Notes: generated by a model from the sequence alone, not told the origin. Positions 51,793 through 60,453 are shown, numbered from the stretch's first letter. The stretch: 64,000 nucleotides of DNA from Chloroflexota bacterium (GCA_011523545.1 WTGN01000060.1:1-64000), one strand, 5' to 3'. Numbers and translations: made by a program.

Positions 51793-52065
51793 TTATGCCG
51801 TCGGGAAGCGCTTGGCGTTGCGGGCGCGCGCTTTGGCGATTTCGGCGGCGCGGTCGCGGGGCGGGGCGGCGGTTTCCAGCGCGTCAAGCAGGGACGCAGT
51901 CGTTGCCGCGACCTCGGCGACCGCCCGCTGGAAAGCGGCATCATTGACAGCGGAAGGCGACCGATAACCGCTGACCTTGCGCACGTATTGCAGCGCGGCC
52001 GCTTCGATATCGGCGGCTGTGCTTGGCGGATCGTAATTGAAGAGGGTGCGGATGTTGCGGCACAT
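51793..52065 (-). CDS. DUF2277 family protein
   Basis: The 90-residue protein matches DUF2277 over its whole length: 'MCRNIRTLFNYDPPSTAADI', 'AALQYVRKVSGYRSPS', and a Lys/Arg-rich C-terminus. The family is small, conserved and uncharacterised. It sits alone between the oxidoreductase and the phosphoesterase genes on the same strand. Confidence 0.9.
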   Translation of the reverse strand: MCRNIRTLFNYDPPSTAADIEAAALQYVRKVSGYRSPSAVNDAAFQRAVAEVAATTASLLDALETAAPPRDRAAEIAKARARNAKRFPTA

Positions 52066-52122
52066 GGCGCGCTCCTGCTGATAATCCTTTCCTTTCGGGA
52101 GATCATAACATGCGAAAGAGAA

Positions 52123-53004
52123 TCAGTCGCGATAGAGCGCGGGGCTCAAATCGCGATATTCGGGCGGCAGGTAGGGGCTCGTGTCTTCAAGGCGCTGAAA
52201 ATCGTCGAACATGGCGACGCTGTCCGCTTGATCTGGAAAGTTGGCGTTTTTCCATTGGATGAAGGGCCAGAGGCGCATGCGGGCGGATTCAAACTCTTGC
52301 ACGAGAAGCATGGCCGTGACCCCGCAGCGCTGGACAAAGCGCTGTTGATCGAAGGCTTCGAAGATGCGGGTTTGGTCGTAAGGAAGGCGGCGGTGGGCCT
52401 GCAGGCGCCAGCCCTTATGGTCGCCGTCGAGGATCATGTAACTGGCATGGTATAGGCCGTCGAGCGGGATGCCGATTGAGCCGGGATTGAAGATATGCCA
52501 GCGGCCGACATGCCGTTCCATCGGAATATGGCTGTGGGCGCAGATGACCGTGTCTTCGGCGATGGGCGCCAGCCAGCGCTCGACCTCGCCCTCGGCCGAG
52601 AGCGGATTAATCGAGACCCAGGGGTTGCCCGGAATGCCATGAAATACGCGAACGGGCGCGGCATCGGGGAAGCGCAGCGAGATTGTATCGGGCAGGCAGG
52701 CCAGCAGGTTCAGCCACTTTTCGCCCAACTGCGTGCGCAAGAAGGGCGGAAGGGTAAAGGCGGACCAGTGGGCGGGTTCTCGGGGGCTGCGGTAATCGAG
52801 CGCGTAGAAAGCGTTGTTGCCGCGGATATGCGCCCAGTTGCGCTCGCTGATGATTTCGAGCACATCGCGCGAGAATGGTCCGCAGTTGACGCTGTCGCCG
52901 GCGACAACTGCGTGATCAACTTCGAAACGCGCCATATCGGCGATGACGGCTTCCAGCGCGGGGCGGTTGCCGTGAATATCGGCCAGGACTGCCAAACGGG
53001 TCAT
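52123..53004 (-). CDS. Metallophosphoesterase
   Basis: The 293-residue calcineurin-like phosphoesterase has the metal motifs in order: 'LAVLADIHGNRPAL' (DxH), 'AVVAGDSVNCGPFS' (GDxxN-like), 'HIRGNNAFYAL' (GN followed by N instead of H/C), and 'VICAHSHIPMERHV'. The C-terminal 70 residues are a helical extension. GGAGGAG lies before the ATG at 53004, which is why I prefer it over the longer reading. Substrates of such proteins range from cyclic nucleotides to phosphodiesters. Confidence 0.9.
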   Translation of the reverse strand: MTRLAVLADIHGNRPALEAVIADMARFEVDHAVVAGDSVNCGPFSRDVLEIISERNWAHIRGNNAFYALDYRSPREPAHWSAFTLPPFLRTQLGEKWLNLLACLPDTISLRFPDAAPVRVFHGIPGNPWVSINPLSAEGEVERWLAPIAEDTVICAHSHIPMERHVGRWHIFNPGSIGIPLDGLYHASYMILDGDHKGWRLQAHRRLPYDQTRIFEAFDQQRFVQRCGVTAMLLVQEFESARMRLWPFIQWKNANFPDQADSVAMFDDFQRLEDTSPYLPPEYRDLSPALYRD

Positions 53005-53058
53005 ATCAACTCCTCCCTGAACAGAAGCTGATACAAGGCGAATTGGCTTTTTCACCAC

Positions 53059-54045
<987 letters not shown>

Positions 54046-54204
54046 TCGGGTTCACCTTGCATGACTGTCCAGTATAACTTACTTTGGCGGCGGCCGAAAA
54101 AACAAGCGCTCGCCGTGAAGCCGTCGCCGGCGTTGTAGCGTATATAATTGTGCCTGGACTGTTCGCGGCGAAATTGAGTTGGAGCGCATACGGTTGGCGG
54201 GGCG

Positions 54205-54360
54205 ATGATGACGGACGAGGGGCAGGACAATACGGGTTGGACGGCGGCGGAGCGGCAGGCGCTGCGCAATCTGGCTCGCATGGCCTTGATCTTGCTGCTG
54301 GCGATTGTGGTCGCCGGGACGATCGCGGCGCTTTTGAGCGCGGCCCTGGGAACGGTGTGA
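54205..54360 (+). CDS. Small single-pass membrane protein (51 residues)
   Basis: This short frame encodes a hydrophilic N-terminus (MMTDEGQDNTGWTAAER) and one membrane helix (residues 27-46, ALILLLAIVVAGTIAALLSA), ending at TGA 54358-54360. A TATAAT box lies at 54143-54148. The ATG pair at 54205/54208 has only a weak ribosome-binding site (GGCGGGG). I find no family resemblance. The other frames over the same bases give low-complexity proteins. Confidence 0.5.
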   Translation: MMTDEGQDNTGWTAAERQALRNLARMALILLLAIVVAGTIAALLSAALGTV

Positions 54361-54393
54361 CCGGCGCTGGGTGATTCGCGACCAGAGACGGGG

Positions 54394-54399
54394 TATAAT
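54394..54399 (+). promoter_or_regulatory. Candidate -10 box of the HNH pair
   Basis: TATAAT lies 26 bases before the ATG at 54425, followed by a full AAAGGAGG ribosome-binding site at 54411-54418. Confidence 0.5.
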
Positions 54400-54424
54400 G
54401 GGGAAGAAGCAAAGGAGGCAGATC

Positions 54425-54682
54425 ATGATTGAGGCGCCTGTCCGCAACGTACTTGATGTCGTTACAGAATTTTTGGCTTCTGACCCAACGGACGAAGAAT
54501 TGCTGGCATACATGTTTCCCGATGAGCTACAAGACCGTGTGCACTACCTATTGGACCGAAACGGCGAGGATGAGTTGACCGGCGATGAACGCCGTGAATT
54601 GGACGATTTCATGCGCGCGAACCGCATGATGACCACGCTGAAAATCAATCGAGAACTGCGCCTCAAAGGCTTGAAACCGTGA
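54425..54682 (+). CDS. Small acidic protein coupled to an HNH nuclease
   Basis: The 85-residue protein is acidic in its first two-thirds (EFLASDPTDEELLAYMFPDE, GEDELTGDERRELDDF) and basic at the end (KINRELRLKGLKP). It is helical and has no membrane segment. It overlaps the HNH gene by four bases (GTGA), so the two are translationally coupled. Similar small-ORF/HNH pairs are frequent in cyanobacteria and Chloroflexota; an inhibitor or antitoxin role is an inference. AAAGGAGG sets the start at 54425. Confidence 0.8.
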   Translation: MIEAPVRNVLDVVTEFLASDPTDEELLAYMFPDELQDRVHYLLDRNGEDELTGDERRELDDFMRANRMMTTLKINRELRLKGLKP

Positions 54683-55101
54683 CTGTTACGGCCCAACAGC
54701 GCCGTGAGATTTTCCAGCGAGCAGGCAAATGCTGTGAATACTGTCGCTTTGGCGGTGGCAGACAACCCCTAAGTTTCCACGTTGATCATGTGATCGCGCT
54801 AAAGCATGGCGGCAGTGATGACCACGACAATCTTTGTTTGGCATGCGCTCCTTGCAACCAACACAAAGGCGCGGAAGTCGCGGCGATTGACCCGCTTACC
54901 AGCGAAGCGACCAAGCTCTTCAACCCCCGTCAGCAGAAATGGGACGAGCACTTTCAAATCAATTCGGACGCGTCGCTGTCGGGAATCACAGCGGAGGGAC
55001 GGGCAACTGTCCTGGTGCTGCGCATGAACGAGGAGGAGCGGGTCGAGCAGCGCCACGGCGAAACGCTGCTCGGCAATTACCCGTGCCAGACGAACTCTTA
55101 A
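54679..55101 (+). CDS. HNH endonuclease
   Basis: The 140-residue protein has the HNH/McrA-type zinc finger nuclease core: 'CEYCRF' and 'CAPCNQHKG' are the zinc cysteines, and 'FHVDHVIALKHGGSDDHDNLCLAC' supplies the catalytic HVDH, Asp and Asn. The C-terminal part 'ATKLFNPRQQKWDEHF' and 'GRATVLVLRMNEEERVE' is shared by many stand-alone HNH proteins. The start is GTG at 54679. Base composition is lower in GC than the RluA gene that follows. Its end overlaps the RluA start by 19 bases. Confidence 0.92.
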   Translation: MTVTAQQRREIFQRAGKCCEYCRFGGGRQPLSFHVDHVIALKHGGSDDHDNLCLACAPCNQHKGAEVAAIDPLTSEATKLFNPRQQKWDEHFQINSDASLSGITAEGRATVLVLRMNEEERVEQRHGETLLGNYPCQTNS

Positions 55102-56006
55102 CCCTCAACGTAGACAAACCCAATCAGCGTCTCGACAAGTTCCTGCTGGCGCATCTGGCGGGCTATTCGCGCGCGCAGGCGCAGGATCTGATTCGCGCGG
55201 GCTGTGTGCTGGTTGATGGCGCGGCGCGCAAGACCGGCTACAAACTCAAAGGCGGCGAACAAATCACGCTGCGTTTCCCACAGACTGTGGAGACGTCGGT
55301 GGAGCCGGAAGACATCCCGTTAGACATCGTTTATGAAGATGACAAACTGGCGGTGATTGACAAGCCGGCCGGCCTGGTCGCGCATCCTGGGCCGGGCAAC
55401 GAGACGGGCACCCTGGTCAATGCGCTGCTGGCGCGCTACCCGGAGCTGGCGGATATGATGGATGATCCCGATGTTGGCGAGCGGCTGGGCATCGCGCATC
55501 GGCTGGACCGAGGCACGAGTGGTTTGCTGGTGACCGCGCGCGATAAGGCGACGCTGCTGGACTTGATGGCGCAGTTTCAAGCGCGCACGGTGGACAAGGT
55601 TTACCTGGCGCTGCTGGAGAAGCGGCCGGCGTCGAACACCGGCGTCGTTGATGCGCCGATCGCGCGCGATCCGCGGCAGCGCAAGCGCATGGCTGTTCAG
55701 CGGGGCGGCCGGGCGGCGCAGACCGAATTTGAAGTGCTGGATGACGACTTTCAAGGCGATCGGGCGCTGGTGCGGCTGAAGCTCTTAACCGGGCGGACGC
55801 ATCAGATTCGTGTGCACATGGCGTTCATCGGCTGTCCGGTTGTGGGCGATACGGTGTATGGACGCCGGAAGCAGCGAGTGAAGATGAAGCGGCAATTTCT
55901 GCACGCGCATGAGTTGGCGTTTGATCATCCGGTTAGCGGTGAGCGGCTGAGGTTTGTGAGCGAGCTCCCGGTTGGGTTGGCGGATGTGATGGGGAAGCTG
56001 CGGTAG
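55083..56006 (+). CDS. RluA-family 23S rRNA pseudouridine synthase
   Basis: The 307-residue protein has an N-terminal S4 domain ('QRLDKFLLAHLAGYSRAQAQDLIRAGCVLVDG') and an RluA catalytic domain with the nucleophilic Asp in 'IAHRLDRGTSGLLVTARD', plus 'KPAGLVAHPGPGN' and 'LLTGRTHQIRVHMAFIGCPVVGD'. It is the RluC/RluD type. I chose GTG at 55083; the same frame is open farther upstream inside the HNH gene but shows no family match there. Confidence 0.93.
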   Translation: MPDELLTLNVDKPNQRLDKFLLAHLAGYSRAQAQDLIRAGCVLVDGAARKTGYKLKGGEQITLRFPQTVETSVEPEDIPLDIVYEDDKLAVIDKPAGLVAHPGPGNETGTLVNALLARYPELADMMDDPDVGERLGIAHRLDRGTSGLLVTARDKATLLDLMAQFQARTVDKVYLALLEKRPASNTGVVDAPIARDPRQRKRMAVQRGGRAAQTEFEVLDDDFQGDRALVRLKLLTGRTHQIRVHMAFIGCPVVGDTVYGRRKQRVKMKRQFLHAHELAFDHPVSGERLRFVSELPVGLADVMGKLR

Positions 56007-56010
56007 GGGG

Positions 56011-56048
56011 GGGATTCACCACAGAGGACGCGGAGGGCACGGAGAAAA
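56011..56048. repeat. CACAGAG-type repeat
   Basis: CACCACAGAGGACGCGGAGG..CACGGAG lies directly after the RluA stop codon and just before the stop of the convergent restriction-like gene. Confidence 0.55.
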
Positions 56049-56051
56049 GAT

Positions 56052-57101
56052 TTAGTACTTATTCAGCACTCGCTGGCGCAAGGCTTCGTCTGTCATATCC
56101 CATCCAGAGATATAGCGAATCATGTGTTCTTTGCCGTCGGCGGGGTCGACTACGTGCCAGAATGTGAACCCGTTGGGATATGTTCCCGTCGGCTCAAATT
56201 CAGGATCAACAGAGCGAATTGCCATAACCGCCGCATTCTTTAGCCAGGTCATCTCTCCGTTGAAGAGAACTTGATGTCCAGCAATTGTTAGTCCGTCTGC
56301 TACACTCTTCCTTAGCAGTTGCGCTTCAAAGCGATGCCCTCCCTCATAGTAGCCATAGACGGGAATGTACCTGCCCGACGGTTCCGGAGGTGGTGGATCC
56401 GGAATCGGTATCACAGGGTCAGGCTTCAGCCCCGACAAATATTCATTCCAAGCCTGCTTAACAAGCTCCTCTAACTCTGTTCGCAACGCGCTTTTTGGAG
56501 GCGGCAGGGTACCGGGACGAGCCCTTTTCACAAAATGTCGCAGAAGTTCGTCGCTTAATGGTTCCAGTTCATCCTTTAGGGCTTGCCTTATTTTGCGCTT
56601 GTACTTTAGTGTCTGCGCCGTAGATAGCGCAAGCTCAATATCGAACGCAGACTTTGTAAGCGCCGCTAGTGCTGAAACCACCTCTTCGTCGAGGTGCTGC
56701 AAGTTTAGAACCATGTACGGCTCGTCATCCATAAGATTGCGATCTTCAAGGTCGGCATAGAATCGATACTCGATGCCATTCGTTAGGATGCCAAGACGAA
56801 TGCCTTTGCCAACGTTGTAATAGTATCTTTTGAGTTGCAACTCATGTTTTGATAAATCTGTTTCCGCTCTCTTGATTTCAATGAGAGCAATTCTCTCGCC
56901 GTCTTTCTTTAGCGCAAGATCTACCGGTCCGCTTTGTGAAGCATACTGTTGATCGACGTCCTCCGGCTCGCTTGCTTTGTATCCTAGAATTTCTAAGAAT
57001 GGCTCGACCAGAAAGCTCCTGGTATTGTCTTCATTCGCGGCATGTTTTTGTCTGCGCTGCAAATCACCTGAAAGGTGCCGCAACTTTTCATCCAATTCCA
57101 T
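56052..57101 (-). CDS. Stand-alone HsdR-N-like nuclease with modified-DNA-reader-like C-terminus
   Basis: The 349-residue protein has an N-terminal domain like type I restriction HsdR: 'FLVEPFLEILGYKASEPEDVD', then 'GPVDLALKKDGERIALIEIKRAE' with the Asp and ExK of a PD-(D/E)xK nuclease, and 'YRFYADLED'. A helical middle is followed by a Pro-rich linker (IPIPDPPPPEP) and a C-terminal domain of about 85 residues ending 'MTWLKNAAVMAIRSV', 'YPNGFTFWHVVD', which resembles the RAMA/DUF4357 readers of modified DNA. There is no helicase or methylase nearby. The gene is clearly more AT-rich than its neighbours, suggesting transfer. I chose the ATG at 57101. Confidence 0.75.
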   Translation of the reverse strand: MELDEKLRHLSGDLQRRQKHAANEDNTRSFLVEPFLEILGYKASEPEDVDQQYASQSGPVDLALKKDGERIALIEIKRAETDLSKHELQLKRYYYNVGKGIRLGILTNGIEYRFYADLEDRNLMDDEPYMVLNLQHLDEEVVSALAALTKSAFDIELALSTAQTLKYKRKIRQALKDELEPLSDELLRHFVKRARPGTLPPPKSALRTELEELVKQAWNEYLSGLKPDPVIPIPDPPPPEPSGRYIPVYGYYEGGHRFEAQLLRKSVADGLTIAGHQVLFNGEMTWLKNAAVMAIRSVDPEFEPTGTYPNGFTFWHVVDPADGKEHMIRYISGWDMTDEALRQRVLNKY

Positions 57102-57154
57102 TGATACATTCCCGGTACATCTAACTTGTCGCAATGGCGAGATTGTATCATATA

Positions 57155-57203
57155 TTCTCTGCGTTCGCTTTTCTCCGCGCTCTCTGCGACCTCTGTAGTT
57201 CAA
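57155..57203. repeat. CACAGAG-type repeat, inverted copy
   Basis: On the minus strand this reads ACAGAGGTCGCAGAGAGCGCGGAGAAAAG. It lies between two divergent genes and near the maturase promoter. Confidence 0.5.
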
Positions 57204-57228
57204 ACCAAAACATGCTATACTCCCACCC

Positions 57229-58536
57229 ATGCAAGCCACCACGACTCAACCCAGCGCCTTCCACCTGATGACCAAGCCGCGAGGCGCGATCTGCAACCTC
57301 GATTGCAAGTATTGCTATTTCCTCTCCAAAGAGGCGCTCTACCCGGGCAGCAAATTCCGCATGTCGGAAAATTTGCTCGAAGAATACATCCGCCAGTACA
57401 TCGAAGCGCAATCTGTCAACGACATCAACTTCGCCTGGCAGGGCGGCGAGCCGACGCTGATGGGCGTCGAGTTCTTTCGGCAGGCCGTCCGTTATCAGCA
57501 GAAATACCGGCGGCCGCACATGCGCATCACCAACGCCCTTCAGACGAACGCGGTCACGCTCGATGACGAATGGTGCGAATTCTTCGCCGCCAACGGCTTC
57601 CTGCTGGGCGTCAGCCTCGATGGCCCGCGCGACGCCCACGATTATTACCGCGTGGATAAAGGCGGCAAGCCCACCTTTGACAAGGTGATGGCGGGGATTC
57701 GGCTGCTGCAAAAGCATGGCGCCGAGTACAACATCCTGACGACCGTGCACGCCGCCAACGAGGGGCAGGGCGCCCGCGTCTACAAGTTCCTGCGCGACGA
57801 AGTGGGCACGACATTCATGCAATTCATCCCCATCGTTGAGCGCGACAACGACACCGGTTATCAAGAGGGCGACAGCGTCACCGATCGCTCGATCACGGCG
57901 GCTGGTTATGGGCAGTTCCTGATCGATATGTACGAAGAGTGGCTGCGAAATGATGTCGGGCGGGTCTACGTGCAGATCTTTGATATCGCGCTGGCCGCCT
58001 GGACGGGCGCGCCGCCCGGTCTCTGCATCTTCGACGAGACTTGCGGCCTGGCGCTGGCGATGGAGCATAACGGCGATGTCTTCTCCTGCGATCATTATGT
58101 CGAGCCGGATTACAAGCTGGGCAACATCATGGACGTGCCGCTGAGCGACATTGTGGTCATGGACGAGCAGATCAAATTCGGCCAGGACAAACGCGATACG
58201 CTGCCGCAGTATTGCCTCGAATGTGAGGTGAAGTTCGTCTGCAATGGCGGCTGCCCCAAGAATCGCTTCATCGAGACGCCGGACGGCGAGCCCGGCCTGA
58301 ATTATCTTTGCGCCGGCTATCGCGCATTTTTCAATCATGTGCGGCCGACGATGGAATTCATGGCGGCGGAGTTGGCAGCGCGGCGCCCGCCGGCCAATGT
58401 GATGCTGGAGCTGGCGCGCCATGATGCCGAGCTGGAGCGGGCCTTCGCCTCGGCCGGGCGCAACGATCCCTGCCCCTGCGGCAGCGGCAAGAAGTTCAAG
58501 CGCTGTCATGGGCGGCGGGGGAGGACGGAAAAATAA
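57229..58536 (+). CDS. Anaerobic sulfatase maturase (radical SAM, SPASM) with SEC-C tail
   Basis: The 435-residue enzyme converts the active-site Cys (or Ser) of sulfatases to formylglycine. The radical-SAM cluster motif is 'CNLDCKYCYF' near residue 25, followed by 'NFAWQGGEPTLMG' and 'GVSLDGPRDAHDYYR'. Auxiliary-cluster cysteines appear in 'GLCIFDETCG', 'VFSCDHYVEPDY' and 'CLECEVKFVCNGGCPKNRF'. The last 25 residues are a zinc-binding SEC-C motif, 'CPCGSGKKFKRCHG', known from SecA. The Cys-type sulfatase at 45.1 kb is the likely client. Confidence 0.93.
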   Translation: MQATTTQPSAFHLMTKPRGAICNLDCKYCYFLSKEALYPGSKFRMSENLLEEYIRQYIEAQSVNDINFAWQGGEPTLMGVEFFRQAVRYQQKYRRPHMRITNALQTNAVTLDDEWCEFFAANGFLLGVSLDGPRDAHDYYRVDKGGKPTFDKVMAGIRLLQKHGAEYNILTTVHAANEGQGARVYKFLRDEVGTTFMQFIPIVERDNDTGYQEGDSVTDRSITAAGYGQFLIDMYEEWLRNDVGRVYVQIFDIALAAWTGAPPGLCIFDETCGLALAMEHNGDVFSCDHYVEPDYKLGNIMDVPLSDIVVMDEQIKFGQDKRDTLPQYCLECEVKFVCNGGCPKNRFIETPDGEPGLNYLCAGYRAFFNHVRPTMEFMAAELAARRPPANVMLELARHDAELERAFASAGRNDPCPCGSGKKFKRCHGRRGRTEK

Positions 58537-58558
58537 CCCTATATCACGCAGCCTAGGC

Positions 58559-58900
58559 TCATTCGATGTCTGTAATCATTCGACCCAATTCAGATTCAAT
58601 GAAGCCCTCGTGCTCGGTCTTGGAACATATGGCCACCAGAACCAGGTAATCTCGCCTGCGTACCCAATTGTAAATACGGAACCCGCCGCGTTTCCCCCGA
58701 CGTGCTGACCGATTTGGCAGCCGTTCCTTGTACACGGTAAAGCCGGTGCGGCGAATGCGGCGGCCCGGCAGTTGAGCAACATCGTCACTCTGCAATCGCG
58801 CGATGAAATCGGCAACTTCATCAAGCACCGCTGGAAATTTGCGAGCGAGCCTTGCGACCTGTTTGTCAAAGTCCTCAGTGGTCCTGACGCGCGTCGGCAT
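58559..58900 (-). CDS. RelE/ParE-like toxin 1
   Basis: The 113-residue basic protein has the RelE/ParE pattern: 'TTEDFDKQVARLARKFPAVLDEVADFI', 'LPNRSARRGKRGGFRIYNWV', 'YLVLVAICSKTEHEG'. RelE-type toxins cut mRNA on the ribosome; ParE-type toxins poison gyrase, and the choice cannot be made here. Its start lies 26 bases inside the antitoxin gene. It is the most divergent of three tandem copies. Confidence 0.85.
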   Translation of the reverse strand: MPTRVRTTEDFDKQVARLARKFPAVLDEVADFIARLQSDDVAQLPGRRIRRTGFTVYKERLPNRSARRGKRGGFRIYNWVRRRDYLVLVAICSKTEHEGFIESELGRMITDIE

Positions 58901-59096
58901 AAGCGGCTAGCTCCCGACGGATCTCTTCCAACGCTTCGTCGGCTGGGCGTGTTTCACCCGCTAGAGCTTGGCGCATGCTGCGGCGAATGCTTGACCGGAT
59001 GTCTTCTTCCGTCGGCTCGTCATCGTCAAGCGGCGCGTCGGCCGGCTTGTTCTTTTCTAATACTTTGGCCGCTGCCTTGTGTTCATCAGGCGCCAT
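58875..59096 (-). CDS. Antitoxin 1 of the tandem TA array
   Basis: The 73-residue acidic protein carries 'DDDEPTEEDIRSSIRRSMRQALAGETRPADEALEEIRREL'. The GETRP-type motif near the C-terminus is common in RelB/ParD-like antitoxins. The ATG at 59096 follows GGGAAGGA. Its 3' end overlaps the toxin gene, so the two are coupled. A TTGACA box and a ridA relic lie to its right. Confidence 0.75.
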   Translation of the reverse strand: MAPDEHKAAAKVLEKNKPADAPLDDDEPTEEDIRSSIRRSMRQALAGETRPADEALEEIRRELAAYADARQDH

Positions 59097-59176
59097 TGTC
59101 TGTCCTTCCCCTTGACAGCCACCTTTACGATACCACAATGCTTGTTTGTGTTTCAACAGCCTATAGGCGGCAACTC

Positions 59177-59242
59177 AATCCAAAGCGAGCCATCTGCACC
59201 GCCAGCGCGCCGGCCGCGGTTGTCGCCTATTCGCGGGGACTG
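59177..59242 (+). pseudogene. ridA 5'-end relic 1
   Basis: The plus strand here reads NPKRAICTASAPAAVVAYSRGL, which aligns with the first 22 residues of RidA encoded at 60535 (MAKQVISTGSAPAAVGAYSQ, then GI), 13 of them identical and without gaps. The start codon has become AAT. The upstream ridA leader, including TTGACA, is also conserved. The copy stops exactly at the stop codon of toxin 2. Confidence 0.8.
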
Positions 59243-59575
59243 TTAGCCGGCTTCTTCGATTGCGCGAATGATGACATCATCTGGAATATCAGCGCGCTCT
59301 GTCTTCCAGTAAATGAGCAGCAGTAAAACTAGCCGTCCCGATCTCTCTTGATAAATGGCGCGGAAGCCGCCGCTTTTGCCGCGCCGCGCCGACCGATTCG
59401 GCAGGCGGACTTTGTATGCTACGTAGCCGATTCCAGCCAGCCGATCACCTGGGCGGTCACCCCGTTGCAGTTGTGATTTCAGTTGGTCCAGTTCATTTCT
59501 TAATGACCTGAATTTGCGAATCAGGCGACGCGACTCATTTTCAAACCGGCCGGTGGATTCAACTAGCGTCGTCAT
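59243..59575 (-). CDS. RelE/ParE-like toxin 2
   Basis: The 110-residue protein has 'GRFENESRRLIRKFRSLRNELDQL' and the C-terminal 'SGRLVLLLLIYWKTERADIP'. Its last 53 residues differ from toxin 3 at one position only, while the first 57 residues differ widely. The start is inside the antitoxin 2 gene. Basic side chains in 'LPNRSARRGKSGGFRAIYQ' fit the toxin family. Confidence 0.85.
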   Translation of the reverse strand: MTTLVESTGRFENESRRLIRKFRSLRNELDQLKSQLQRGDRPGDRLAGIGYVAYKVRLPNRSARRGKSGGFRAIYQERSGRLVLLLLIYWKTERADIPDDVIIRAIEEAG

Positions 59576-59771
59576 TTTCGGCTAAGATTTCGTCAAGCTC
59601 ACGCAGAAACTCATCTAGCGGCCGCGTCTGCCCCGAATTCGCTTGCTGGACGCTCTCGCGGAGCATTTCAACGAGTTCTTCCGTGGTTGGTTCGTCATCG
59701 TCATGCGGCACGTCGTCCACTCTGGTTTCATCCAACAGCCCGGGCGCGGTCTTGCGTTCAATGGGATCCAT
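59559..59771 (-). CDS. Antitoxin 2 of the tandem TA array
   Basis: The 70-residue acidic protein begins 'MDPIERKTAPGLLDETRVDD' and ends 'NSGQTRPLDEFLRELDEIL'. Its first 38 residues are identical to antitoxin 3, and the remainder has diverged. The ATG at 59771 follows AGAGGA. It overlaps toxin 2 by 17 bases. Confidence 0.78.
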   Translation of the reverse strand: MDPIERKTAPGLLDETRVDDVPHDDDEPTTEELVEMLRESVQQANSGQTRPLDEFLRELDEILAENDDAS

Positions 59772-59852
59772 CAGAGCATCCTCTCCCTTGACAGCCACCA
59801 TAAAGATACCACAATGCTTGTTTGTGTTCCAACAGCCCATTGGCAGCAACTC

Positions 59853-59918
59853 AATCCAAAGCGAGCCATCTGCACCGCCAGCGGGTCGGCGGCGGTGGAC
59901 GCTTATTCGCGGGGACTG
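59853..59918 (+). pseudogene. ridA 5'-end relic 2
   Basis: A second copy of the first 22 codons of ridA, reading NPKRAICTASGSAAVDAYSR then GL. It is nearly the same as relic 1 (same AAT in place of ATG), so the start codon was lost before the second duplication or both were converted. It ends at the stop codon of toxin 3. Confidence 0.8.
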
Positions 59919-60251
59919 TTAGCCGGCTTCTTCGATTGCGCGAATGATGACATCATCTGGAATATCAGCGCGCTCTGTCTTCCAGTAAATGAGCAGCAGT
60001 AAAACTAGCCGTCCCGATCTCTCTTGATAAATGGCGCGGAAGCCGCCGCTTTTTCCGCGCTGCGCCGACCGATTCGGCAGGCGGACTTTGAAAACCTGGT
60101 AACCCAAACCAGCCATTTTTGCGCCTGGCCGGGCGTCCTTTTCGAGTTGCGTTGTGAGCCGGTCAACTTCAGCTTCCAGGGATGGGAATTTACGAGTTAG
60201 CCGCTTTGATTCCCTATCAAATGCCCTAGAAGTATCAACGCGGGTCGGCAT
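59919..60251 (-). CDS. RelE/ParE-like toxin 3
   Basis: The 110-residue protein has 'RAFDRESKRLTRKFPSLEAEVDRL', 'MAGLGYQVFKVRLPNRSAQRG' and the same C-terminal 53 residues as toxin 2 apart from one Gln/Arg difference. Its start overlaps antitoxin 3 by 17 bases. Confidence 0.85.
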   Translation of the reverse strand: MPTRVDTSRAFDRESKRLTRKFPSLEAEVDRLTTQLEKDARPGAKMAGLGYQVFKVRLPNRSAQRGKSGGFRAIYQERSGRLVLLLLIYWKTERADIPDDVIIRAIEEAG

Positions 60252-60453
60252 CTTCGGTTTCGGCTACGATTTGTCGAAGCTCGCGCAATAGTTCTCTTGC
60301 GGGACGAGTTTGTCCCGTATTGGCTTCGTGGATGGCTTGCCGGAGCATTTCAACGAGTTCTTCCGTGGTTGGTTCGTCATCGTCATGCGGCACGTCGTCC
60401 ACTCTGGTTTCATCCAACAGCCCGGGCGCGGTCTTGCGTTCAATGGGATCCAT
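60235..60453 (-). CDS. Antitoxin 3 of the tandem TA array
   Basis: The 72-residue acidic protein shares its first 38 residues with antitoxin 2, then diverges (RQAIHEANTGQTRPARELLREL). It is divergent from the intact ridA gene, with only about 80 bases between the two starts, so their promoters overlap. Confidence 0.78.
   Translation of the reverse strand: MDPIERKTAPGLLDETRVDDVPHDDDEPTTEELVEMLRQAIHEANTGQTRPARELLRELRQIVAETEDADPR

Noticed and set aside
57148..58509. Minus-strand frame of 453 residues opposite the sulfatase maturase
   Set aside because: The maturase frame has the radical-SAM, SPASM and SEC-C cysteines; the antisense product has no family pattern.
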